From positions 25,650,713 to 25,714,712 of the forward strand of contig NC_092574.1 of assembly GCF_037975245.1 (NCBI RefSeq): a stretch of 64,000 nucleotides of DNA, read 5' to 3'. This DNA comes from Apostichopus japonicus (lineage: Eukaryota > Echinodermata > Holothuroidea > Aspidochirotida > Stichopodidae). Position 1 is the stretch's first letter; each line of letters starts with the position of its first letter. This document shows, in pieces, positions 27,901 through 37,800 of this stretch. The position numbers were made by a program, and so were the translations under genes. The notes under the pieces were generated by a model. That model was not told the DNA's origin and did not search any database. It saw only the letters and a list, made by a program, of their open reading frames with translations.

Positions 27901-28747
27901 GTACCGTAAATTCTTTTGAGTGGCGGTTTCGGTAGCAGGAATGGGTGCGACGGTTACACCACAGTTAATAACTGTGGTTACACGGATGCCTAATAATAGT
28001 CTGAACACTCATTGAAAAGATAATGCTTGATTTAAGCCGATCATCACGTGAATATGGTTTTAATTGAGTTTCCTACCCTTGGAAAACTATCAATGGTGAA
28101 ATATTCTATTTTCTATAGATCGTTGGTATTCCAGATGAGAGAATGGGTGAGGAGCTATGCGCATGCGTCAAACTAAAACAAGGAGAGACTAGTTCCGCCG
28201 AAGAAATCAAAGCATTTTGCAAAGGGCAGGTAAATGAACTTTTGGATGTTTTCAACGCATGCCTTACATATAAGCTTGTGCCCTTTTTCTTTTGTTCTCT
28301 GTTTTACAGTAGTTATCAAAAGTGTCTGAAAATGTTGGAAAGAGAGATTTATCGAAGTGTAACAAATCAGGCTATTAAATATCGTTCTAAGCATAGGTTC
28401 TGAATCTCTGTGTTTCCATGCAAGTGAACTCCCAATGAATTCTTTCCGCATTTCCATATAACATATTTTCTGTTCTTCAAAATGTCCATACACTAGCATA
28501 TTCCTCTATCGTTACGTTAACTTTTTTTGTGGGTTTCCAGGTTCTTGATAATGGATGTTACAAGCTACCATCAAAGGCTCTTAATGCTTCTTCATGATAA
28601 TTATTTCTGTCCTGTCTTTTTTTTCAGATTACTCACTACAAGATCCCTCGCTACGTTGAATTTGTTGATTCCTTTCCAATGACAGTAACACTCAAAGTAC
28701 AAAAACATGAACTCGCCAGGATTATGACGGAAAAACTTGACCTGTAG
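18347..28747 (+). CDS. ACSF2: Acyl-CoA synthetase family member 2, mitochondrial (ACSF2-like), 5'-incomplete, 12 exons
   Basis: Exons: 18347-18536, 19426-19608, 20008-20126, 20746-20908, 21546-21641, 22057-22205, 23043-23208, 23555-23662, 24031-24182, 27098-27239, 28119-28229, 28628-28747 (stop TAG). All junctions are AG/GT and the phases join into one frame of 565 residues. The family is ANL adenylating enzymes, which activate fatty acids to acyl-CoA through an acyl-AMP; ACSF2 acts in mitochondria on medium-chain acids. Visible motifs, numbered from the first visible codon: [10 protein letters not shown] (217-226, phosphate loop), VYGMTE (357-362), SGD (441-443, ribose-binding Asp), GRIKD (457-461), [12 protein letters not shown] (465-476) and the C-terminal Lys549. 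Human ACSF2 is about 615 residues, so roughly 50 N-terminal residues, including the mitochondrial presequence, are missing. The first visible exon has no in-frame ATG and starts after a good acceptor, so upstream exon(s) exist that I could not find. The canonical SGK before the catalytic lysine reads TLK here. Exon 8 has a weak donor (GTTTGG). The family call is firm; the ACSF2 assignment rests on overall similarity. Confidence 0.93.
20305..20480 (+). repeat. tRNA-derived SINE (Ser/Leu-like head) in ACSF2 intron 3
   Basis: The head has an A-box-like GACGAGTGGACAAAG and a B-box-like GGTTCTAGCCC, with an extended middle as in class II tRNAs (Ser/Leu). The body after the head (TTTCATCCAGG...AAATCCACGGTTTCC) matches the minus-strand copy at 49836-50131. 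The head and body are therefore one SINE family and not a tRNA gene. Confidence 0.6.
21181..21385. repeat. 51-bp tandem repeat, four copies, ACSF2 intron 4
   Basis: The motif GCGCATTC recurs at 21192, 21243, 21294 and 21345, a 51-bp period. Each unit carries CACAATATGGG and ATAGACCTATGCGC variants. The period is a multiple of three, so the reverse strand stays open as a 17-residue periodic reading frame; I regard that as an artefact. Confidence 0.8.
21908..21977. repeat. (TA)n microsatellite, ACSF2 intron 5
   Basis: An uninterrupted TA tract of about 70 bp that ends about 80 bp before the acceptor of exon 6. Confidence 0.95.
23795..23935. repeat. G-rich GACGGG-type degenerate minisatellite, ACSF2 intron 8
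   Basis: Irregular repeats of GACGGGAC, GACGTGAC and GGAACGGG make a strongly purine-biased stretch between exons 8 and 9. Reading frames across it are low complexity and show no protein similarity that I recognise. Confidence 0.6.
24345..24900. other. ACSF2 intron 9, left part: unassigned interspersed-repeat-like sequence
   Basis: This contains GTGTGTGT runs and phrases such as CTGATCTTCATACTTGAG and GTCAAACGTCATATGTGG that look like an old interspersed repeat. I see no reading frame or termini that would place it in a family. Confidence 0.3.
25104..26318. mobile_element. Middle hAT-type element B (8-bp TSD), inserted in A
   Basis: TIR CATGGGCGGCGATCC and its reverse complement delimit it. 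The flanks GTCATATG (25096-25103) and GCCATATG (26319-26326) match at 7 of 8 bases. The interior 25142-25270 is similar to 13920-14060, so that stretch is a relative. It has no transposase frame and hosts element C. Confidence 0.82.
25660..26027. mobile_element. Inner hAT MITE C (perfect 8-bp TSD), inserted in B
   Basis: It starts CAGTGGCGTAGGAAGG and ends CCTACGCCCTTG. ATATCAAT is on both sides (25652-25659 and 26028-26035), a perfect 8-bp duplication. At about 368 bp it is a miniature non-autonomous element rich in G/C runs. A second copy of the same family is at 6053-6400. Confidence 0.9.
26876..26908 (+). pseudogene. Partial duplicate of the start of ACSF2 exon 10
   Basis: The acceptor and first ~33 nt of exon 10 (27098-) are present a second time about 220 bp upstream. 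CTTCAG is followed by a sequence that reads D-H-G-L-M-D-E-M, against D-L-G-M-M-D-E-M in the real exon. Similarity covers some of the preceding intron (TTTTGACATGT ... CTCTTCAG). After GATGAGATGG it diverges, with no convincing donor and a stop about 70 nt on, so it is an exon relic. It lies just right of the nested hAT block that ends at 26675. Confidence 0.65.
27618..27690 (+). repeat. tRNA-like SINE head, ACSF2 intron 10
   Basis: An A-box-like TGGTTTAGCGGTTCGAG is followed about 30 nt later by the B-box GGTTCAAATCC, the spacing of an internal Pol III promoter. The arms do not fold into a clean cloverleaf, so this is a tRNA-derived repeat and not a functional tRNA. Confidence 0.5.
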
Positions 28748-28839
28748 CTAATTAGCTAAGTCTTGACTGGGATTATTATTGTTAAGATGGTACTAGAGGG
28801 ATTAGAGACTATACTTTTATTCAAACCTTACTAACATAT

Positions 28840-28845
28840 AATAAA
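28840..28845 (+). promoter_or_regulatory. Polyadenylation signal of ACSF2
   Basis: A canonical AATAAA lies about 93 nt after the ACSF2 stop codon and is the first one downstream. It implies a short 3' UTR. Confidence 0.6.
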
Positions 28846-31180
28846 CTAGACACAAAGTATCAACAGCCAATTGGACGAGATTGTAATTCTAGTAACCACT
28901 CTATTAAGTTACACCCTGATTAGTACAGCAGTCCTACGCGACGTACTGACAGTATATCATATACAAAAACAATTGTCCCAAAGGGGTACGTTTCAAAGAC
29001 TTACGTAACAGGTTTTATCCTTCTTCTAGTTTGGAATATATCTGTTGTATGGTTAGGCCTATCTATTCAGTGATTTGCTGATAAGCTAATTTTTCACAGA
29101 GTTTCATCATGATGACGTCATATAACAACTCGGCACTAAACTACATTCTTAGCGGGATGATTTGAAACTCTCAAGCACATATTATTGTCCATTGAAAGGA
29201 CTATGACGTAGTAATAATAATTATGACGCAAGAACTGAGATATACCAATACGATGTCCACATTGTTTCAAACAATACCATGAAATGTAATGCCATAGAGT
29301 ACTTTTTCTGCATATACCTACTTTAATAGTATAGGCCTTTATACTATAGGGCCCTATATAGCTTGTCGTGTTTGTATATATAACATGTGTGCGTGTGTGT
29401 GTGTGTAATGTATATAACGTTATGAATCATTGTACTAACGCAGTGAATTGAACAGTAAGAGTCACCTGATGGTTTGGAAGTTACTTCGCTACTCACTTAC
29501 CTGTTTGCTATCATCATATGCACTCCAATCCTCTAACACCACAACTCCACACAATCGGGACATTATTCTCATGAGATTCATGTAAATCAGGGGATCTTAA
29601 TTAATTTCTACGAGGCCGGTCGCCTCCTGAAAAACAACAACATTGGAGCCAAAATATTAGAAAGAAAAAACTCTCACTCTACCTAGATTGAACATCGCGC
29701 AGGATATAGGCAGTTCAGACACTCAAGCGTCATGATACCGTATCTAGGATTTTGAGATTGCAAAACTTTTACGAAGCTCTTACATTTGGTCAAAGTTCAA
29801 ATTTTGTCACGGATTGAAGGTTTGTCAGAGCAGAGCAGATCGTTGAGATGTATCCTGTGAAATTGAGTTCAAGCAATTTTGTCTCATTTTGAACAAAACT
29901 AAGGATGGGTTCATGTATTTCGTTGATCATAACCAGGCCGGTACATATGATGTATAGGCCTACGTGCAGATTTATAGCAGGTTTTGTGAGTGTGTTCAAG
30001 CAGGGAGTTGTTAGGGGAGACCTTTACTCTGATCACCTTTGATGCGGTTGGTATAAAGATGGATGATTTATACACAATCCTTTGATAAGGATCACCAGAG
30101 GGTTGTATATGCACGTATAATAGCGCCATAAAACGTGCGATACGTGTTCAGAAATGATGACACTTGGCCCTATTCGAAATAACTAAATGGGACACAAACC
30201 CATTCATTATCTTTCATTTATGTGAATGAGATCTCTGTGAAGAATAACATCCCCTAAAAGCTAAGAAATATTTGTTTTTGTTTTTTCGTTTGGGAGATAA
30301 TTTTAGTTGAAAAGCCGCCTTATCTGGGAGCTGTCATCGTCATTTACTCTTTAGTCTTTATTTCTTCTCATATCTCCAAGTCAGAATGTGAATAGTTTTA
30401 GCACTGAACCAATACCATCATTAGGTCATACTGAAAGGTTATAGATTCAAAACTTTGCAAAACACATCTACAGCATAATAGAAAATAAACATTGTAATAA
30501 GCAAAGAAAAACACAAATATTTGAAGCAACATATGTGTCTCTATGATGTCATATTTAGACTAGATCAATTCTTCAGCCGTATGTGTGAAGAAACTTCAAA
30601 TATGTGATACATTAACAAAAAATCGTACAAGATCAATCAACTTCAAATAGAGGATCGATGCAATAACATCTCAAATTGACGAGCGTCTCTCACGTGCATA
30701 CTAAAAATTACAATGTCAGTAAGTAACACATGGTTTGGAGTGTGTGCGTGTGTGATTGTATCGTTAATATTACAACATTTATCACTAGTGTTAAAATGTT
30801 AATCTTTGTATGTTATGTAAATTCATGCACTGATGTTCACCATTTGAAGCAGTCTCGACCCTATCATAGCACCAAAGTGCATGGATAACAAGAACCCCAC
30901 CCACCTCGGCTTTCACCAATGGCCATGTATACCCGCCGGATCCTCTTTCTAATTTGCAAATTGTTTTCCTCATCTGGTAAAGGGATGCAGAAATCTTTTT
31001 CCATTTGCTTAGGGTAGTGAGAAATGGCAAAGGTTAAGAAATATTTGTCTTCATAATCAGCTTGGTGGTCAAAATCATGATGAGTTAACAGTTTCATTTA
31101 ATTTTGAACATTTTGTGTCCCATAAGTTTAATGTATTGCTTTGTTTCACATGTTTGATAACCAAATATATACTTAATTTA
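28846..31180. other. ACSF2-TRAP1 intergenic spacer, left part
   Basis: A short (GT)n at about 29391-29405 is the only clear feature. Open frames at 30791-31097 on the minus strand overlap one another and show no family motif. Confidence 0.4.
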
Positions 31181-31189
31181 CTTTTATTA

Positions 31190-31435
31190 TACTTGCTGTA
31201 CAAACTTAATTCAGGTGTTATTATTGTATTTTAGTCATAATTTTTCTTTTTATTTTATTTGTTATTTTTTAACATTTCTATCATTTATTTTTCTATACAA
31301 TCTTATCTTTTATAACCTTTTTAACTTTTATACTTTTAACAAATTTTTATCTTTTGTTGTAAAGCGCTTGAGAGCATTTTTTAATTGAATAAGGCGCTAT
31401 ATAAATTTCGTGTAATAAATAAAATAAATAAATAA
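31190..31435 (+). mobile_element. CR1/L2-type LINE or SINE 3' end
   Basis: A T-rich stretch (TTTTTATTTTATTTGTTATT) leads into TGTAAAGCGCTTGAGAGC, AAGGCGCTATATAAAT and a (TAAA)n tail, the signature of the CR1/L2 3' UTR. Its ORF end is not recognisable upstream. Confidence 0.75.
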
Positions 31436-31547
31436 ATTTGAATTTCATCACTCCTGACACGAGGTTAAAGTAACTGGTTGCGTACCGTTGAAATTTCCAA
31501 CATTGGGCCGTCAGGTACGTGTAGCAAAATCTACCATTAATAAACAC

Positions 31548-33970
31548 CAGGGGCGGATCCAGGATTTTGAGAAAGGGGGGGCCGACATCCCGATGGTAGC
31601 ACTTTAGTGATCTGCGTCCTGGGGGAGGGGTCTAGGGGGAGGGGCCCCCTCCCCCTTGGAAATTTTTGGTTAATTGTGAGTGCTTAGATGCAAAATGGTG
31701 AAACATTTTGCCAAAAACTAAAAAAACCAGAAACGTTGCAGACACGCTTTTTTGTGCACATATTTGTGCTCGATAGACACATATTTAAGAACGCTCAACA
31801 GTGCATGTACAATGGATACACTATTATTGCGTCGATTCGTTTTTTCTTTTGCGCGAAAATTATGACGCCAGATTCACCCCAAGAAAAAACATAAAACAAG
31901 ATATGTTCAATGAGATAATTATGATATACTTATCAATGAAATGGGGGTGTAGGCGGTTTTACACTATCTAACGCAACGTAGTCGCCAAGAACCTGAAGTA
32001 TTTTTAAGGGAGGGCCTGATAATAAGCGGAAACGGATCACCGACCGAAAATATATCGGAATTTGTGGATTATTTCTTGCTTCCTATTCAGGGGCGTAGCG
32101 AAGTTTTTTTTGTTGGGGGGGTGTGGAGAATTTGATTTGCCGACGGATCTGGAAGTGGTGACTGAAATGGGGGAGGGGTCTAAGGGGAAGGGGCTGTCCC
32201 CTCCCCTTTGGAAAATTTTTAGTTTTGAAACGTCCTTAGATGCAATCTGGTGTATATTTTAAGTCAAATTTGATTTGCCGACGGATCTGGAAGTGGTGAC
32301 TGAAATGGGGAGGGGTCTAAGGGGAGGGGGTTTCCCCCTCCCCTTTGGAAAATTTTTAGTTTTGAAACGTCCTTTGATGCAATCTGGTGCATATTTTAAG
32401 TCAAATTAGATTTGCCGACGGATCTGGAAGTGGTGACTGAAATGGGGGAGGGGTCTAAGGGGAGGGGGTGTCCCCCTCCCCTTTGGAAAATTTTTAGTTT
32501 TGAAACGTCCTTAGATGCAATCTGGTGCATATTTTAAGTCAAATTTGGCACCGTAGAATTTCCATCTCGATATTATTTTAATGGCAGTCGGCAGAAGAAG
32601 AATTAATTGGGACCAATTATCGAACTGTGTTTTCGCTTTCACCGATCGTTGAAATAGTGAAACTTCGTGATGAAAATGTTCAGAAAACTTTCCGGTAATG
32701 AGAAATAACAACATTCATTGATATACAAGCGAGAAACGATAAAAATTGTGTACAATTCGTGAGCCGTGTCCTTAAGTTTTCCACGGAGAACGAATGACAT
32801 CTGCGATGACGTCATTCTAAACAGAGGATAATAACAACACGTTGTCACACGATAGCACGACTCATGGGTTACGGCCTATACGAAAGCCTTTAATTCCATT
32901 TCTTTCACTGAGTTGCCGGCGATTCTGGCACTCGTCTAGCTGAGCCTGGCTACAGTAGCTATACTGACGGCCGTGACATGATCAGTTATTTGCCGAGAGG
33001 TTTTTAACTTGCAGGCGTCGGGTGATTGGATTGGTGAATGAGTTTATCAGATGAAGAACTGGAAAATCGAAATAACCGATAAAGAAGCTCCCGTTCTCCT
33101 TTTCTCTATTCAGCTTTCCTTCTTTCTTCCCCTTCCGCTCTCTTCACCTTTTCTCCTTTTGCCGACAGACCCAAAATTTGCCGACAGCGACCAAATTATT
33201 ATATATAATATAATAAATCAAAAAATAAAACCAAAATCTCAAAGGTTTACTTGTTAACTCAAGGTTTCATACTAACGAAGAATCAGCTGACTCTCAAGGT
33301 TCACACGAAGCTCTTTTAGATGCTCTTATAGCTGCATTATGAGCCCATAAAAACTCGTGCACAGAAAATAGATGCATTTTGAGAACGAGACGCCCAGGCC
33401 GAATATAAAATATTCAAAGGCTACTACTGATGAAGCTCCTATAAAGTTTGAGAGCAGAAACCGGTCTAGTTGGTCATAAGAACCTACACTAGTCTCTCCT
33501 ACTATTAACAGTACACTCAGTTCACCTAATAGGTGCAATTATGCTTCACCACGAGGAGCATGCTATAAGTTCATGTTCCTTGGGCCCTCCCTTAAAAATA
33601 CTTCAGGTTCTTGGCGACTACGTTGCGTTAGATAGTGTAAAACTTCCTACACCCCGTTTCATTCAGATAATTATGATATATACTTGCTAACTGTGCATTG
33701 ATTTTCCCTGACAGTAATAGTCAGCACTATAGTACTGAGCCGTATCTAATTAATACGTGATGTCGCGTAGGCCTGGTAATTGCCTTAGTTTCAAATTTGG
33801 AATAAAAACGATCGCGTTTCAGGGAAGAACAGCTGGATATATATTAGGCTTTTCTTTCACCAAGTTATGCCTATTAGGAATTTAAAGTACTCCCACATAA
33901 AAAAACGCAACTGATTTCCAAAAAGGGGGGGCCGGGGCCGGGTCGGCCCCCCCCCCTGGATCCGCCCCTG
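31548..33970. mobile_element. hAT-type element D (5-bp TSD), 2.4 kb
   Basis: TIR CAGGGGCGGATCCAGG and its exact reverse complement, each followed by G-rich sequence. AACAC lies on both sides (31543-31547 and 33971-33975). Internal arms 31920-32010 and 33585-33680 are also inverted copies (TTACACTATCTAACGCAACG). The centre holds a three-copy 137-bp tandem repeat and another hAT-like left end at 32088 (CAGGGGCGTAGCGAAG) for which I found no partner. No transposase was seen. Confidence 0.85.
32134..32545. repeat. 137-bp tandem repeat, three copies, inside hAT element D
   Basis: GATTTGCCGACGGATCTGG recurs at 32134, 32272 and 32409. Each unit runs through GGGGAGGGGTCTAAGGGG, CCCCTCCCCTTTGG and GATGCAATCTGGTG, an internal G-rich/C-rich hairpin. 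The units differ by very few bases. Confidence 0.92.
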
Positions 33971-33975
33971 AACAC

Positions 33976-34834
33976 AAAATGTAAAGTGTTTATTATAGAA
34001 TATATGTTAGGCAAGAAGCGGAAATAAACTAAAACAGTAAAACTCCAATTCCTTGTATGTATCATGTATTTTAGATCCTCCTGCAAGCAGGAACTAGCGA
34101 AGAAGTCTCAATGGCTTATCAAAGCCGCAAGCTGACCGAAGTCAGTCTCTTAGATTCATATTTAATTAACGTCCATGATTATGAATTGTCAATTGTCAAC
34201 AACTCTGTAACTAGACGACATACATTAATCTTGGAGTGACTCGAAATTCGCTTATTTTATTAGAGATTTTTTGTCTCTTCTCGGTTCGATTAGCATCCTC
34301 GATCTCGGACTGACCATAAATCATGTACTCACTTCTATCCTGGACCCGCCTTTCGACTATTTTCACGAAATTACGCCTTTATTCCAAATTACAACTTTTG
34401 TGTCAAAGATCAACCAAGTGGATGAAACTTCTATAATTTTCATTTTCGATTTCTTTTTTTCTTTCTCTCTTTTTTTTTTAAAGTCGAATTTAGCAGGAGC
34501 CATCAGAATTTCGGCATTTCATTTCGAACTTTCTAATGTTTTTTCTGAAAATACATACAAAAAATCTTAAAATTTCCACTGCATTTGCAGACTTATACGA
34601 CCTGTATTTGTTTCCATCCGCTTGATATTCCCCTGGAAGTAGGTGAAAGTCCCTTATTTGAATTGGCTCATCCAGTTACGAATTCTAAACAACAACAAAG
34701 AAAGGCCCTGGAACATGTGTTCTTTTAATAGGATATACCAGGAAATGGTGTTCAATTTGGGGATGAACGTAACACTTGATTTTAATGATGGTAAATCTCT
34801 TGATGAATCTAGTGAGAGCTTCAACTTGGTCAAA
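33976..34834. other. TRAP1 upstream region and probable 5' UTR
   Basis: The in-frame stretch before the TRAP1 start is open from 34643, but its translation is not presequence-like. I see no convincing TATA box or heat-shock element array. Poly-T runs occur at 34450-34480. Confidence 0.35.
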
Positions 34835-37800
34835 ATGGCGACCCCCTTGTTTGCAGGCGTGAGATCATCGAAGTGTTTGTTACCTCTGTTTTCCGTCTCA
34901 AAGAACTCTCGGATCCCGATATTTCAACTCTCTTCAAATTATAATCAATTAGTGTCGAACAGGAACAGGGCAGCCTACAGATCGTGGACACTCATTGAAA
35001 ATGGTAAAATGTAACACTGCACGACTGCTTGTATTTTGCATGCACGAAGGCTAGCCTATCGTGATAAGCTAATTTAATAATTGACAGGCCCTAGTGTAGG
35101 CATAGGCCTAGGTTTAACGTACGTTGGACACAAGCGTTGCGCATCTTTGTGGAAAAGTCATACTAGCCAAGATGATATCTTGAAAATAAACTTAGTCCTC
35201 TTTCTGGCCTTTGCAGTTGGTCAATCCTTCAAGTTATGAGCCAACAAGTACACTCAGCACTTTTGTGAATTATTTTAGCAAATGTAGCCTAGGCTATTAC
35301 TGGGGGTCACACTAATTAGCGTCAACATGCCGATTTCACGACAACTCACAACAACTCAAGACAACTCAAAACAACAAGTTTAAAATACCATCAAATACAA
35401 TTGATGTTACCAGAGTATGTATCTGGAAACACGTTTAAATCTGACTGGAACCAGCGTGCATACATATTTTTCACGGGAAAAAAAATGTTTTTGTCGTAAA
35501 AATTGCCAACTTTTTCAGATTTCATTTAATTGTCATCCTCAAAGCATTTTGTGCCATTTCGTGTGAGCTATGTGAGTTTTGTGTGTGCATTGTGAACATG
35601 TCATTTGAGAAATCTCTTATGTTTCCAATGGAGTTTAGTGTTGCATCTGAGGACCTAACCCAATGGTCTATGTGCTAGAATATATAGTCCAGCCACTTTC
35701 ATTGATTAGCCTCAGATGTTCAAAGGGTCAATTCTCAAAAATTTAAAATGGTACAGAATTACAACCTGGACTGCAAGCAGTGTTTTATAATCGTCGATAT
35801 CATATTAAATTTAAGTTGATGCCTGAAGTCATACTTTAAAATAATAGCAGACTGGACATCCATCTTGTGTCTGACACCTTTGATAGCTTGTGTGCAATGC
35901 ACTTGATTTCATCAGATTATCATAAATTATTTTTTCTAATTTTGGCACTTTGTGTCATAGTTTGTGGTTCTACTATACAGTATTTCTTGATATTATTTTG
36001 TTTCTTGTGTGTGTGTATGAATATAGTATAAGCCAGTTGCGAGACACATAATCATACAGTACCCCCTCCTATTTACTTGACCAACGGAATGCCACTGTAA
36101 AGCATATATACTGTACTGCCAATATTTCTTCTCTTCCCAGGAGTAAAGAGTTACTCTGCCAAACCAAGTTGGTACGATGGAAGGAATGGACGATGCCTCC
36201 AGCCACAGACTGTAAGGTGCTATAGTGAGACTACAGAGGATAAAACAACAACCACAGAGGATGGTGCAGCAGCGGTAGCAGCAGATGACACACCAACAGA
36301 GAAGGAGCATAACATCATCACTGATCAAGAGAAAGTCACTGGTATGACCACTTGTGTTGAGGAAACCTAATTTTATCACAGGTTTTAGGGTGCAATTTTA
36401 AAGAAATGTCAGGGGGTTTTTTTTAAAGTGTTTCTTAGGCGTTTTTTTAAGTTTTTTTTTTCAGCCTATAAGTTTCTTATATTTTGTATTTCATAATAAA
36501 CAAAAATCTTTTAGTACTTTGAACCATTGAAATTAAACCACTGTTTTGAAAATTTGTGTTTCCATTTAATGAAAATGTGTCAAATAAAATACTGTACATA
36601 ATCATACTTTCAAACAGGAAAATTGTTTTGTATTTTTTTCAATGAAAATATCTGTTACATATTTAATGATGAATACTTTTCTTCTCTTTTTTCATTGCAG
36701 GAAGGAAAGAAAAGCTAGAATTCCAGGCAGAAACAAGGATGTTGCTTGATATTGTTGCAAAGTCCTTATACTCTGAGAATGAGGTAGAGTGAAATATTAA
36801 CAATTTTAAGACAAGTGATAGAATTATTTGATGGGATTTTAGGATAAACGGTTGTTATTGCTGCGTACTGATATTTATGTGCGAAAACTTGCTGAAAGTT
36901 TTCAAAGTAGTTTCCTCAAGGTACTCATTCTGAATTTTACCAAACCATATTATTATTCCGAAACATTGAGAGGGGTTAAATTATTTATTAGTGTGGACGA
37001 ATACATTGCAGTTAGCAGAAAAATGCTTCTCAAAGTTTGAACATTTGTGACCGCTATGTACTTGACTTTCTAGCATACTTCAAGCCAAAACTGAACAGAT
37101 AACCAAACGAGTATATTTCATTGAATATTCTAACTTACTGTACCAGTCACAGTTTATGATTTCATAATTTCTGCTGATATGCTGGCAAAACTAATTATGT
37201 TTCAATTCATAATGAGCATAGGAAGGTAGTAATCGTGGATGATTAAAAATTGAAATTATTAAATGTACAATTGTTTCCTCTTGTAATCACTGGTCTGTTT
37301 GTCATACTTTGATTTACAATTGAGGTTCTATGCATTGAGGAATTATAAATTCAGTTGTAATAATTCAATCTTTAGCAAATTAATTCAAAATTGTAAAAAC
37401 ATTTCTTTTTATTGAGGCCTTTTGTTAGTTTGTAGAATTCATGCTATGTCTTTGTGAAGCACTTTAGATTGTTTGCGCTTTTGGAGTGGTTGTAAATTTT
37501 AATATTATTACTCCCATAATGCATGATTGGCATTAATTGCTAATTGTATGACAAGATTGACTATAATGATAGATAAAGATTGTGTAGATATCAAAGTAAG
37601 TAGATATGTTCATTTTCAGTTAGACTAACCACTTACTGGGGTATAATACTGTTCTCTACATTAAAAAACATGTTTTATTGTGGTATTTTGTAGTTTAATG
37701 AAGGTTAAGCTTGATTTCAAAATTGACCTTCCCTTGACACAGGTTTTCATCAGAGAGTTAATATCCAATGCCAGTGATGCCCTTGAGAAGTTTAGATACA

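Noticed and set aside
34643-34834. Upstream in-frame ATG as the TRAP1 start
   Set aside because: It would add acidic, non-amphipathic residues before a good presequence; the downstream ATG has a better context.
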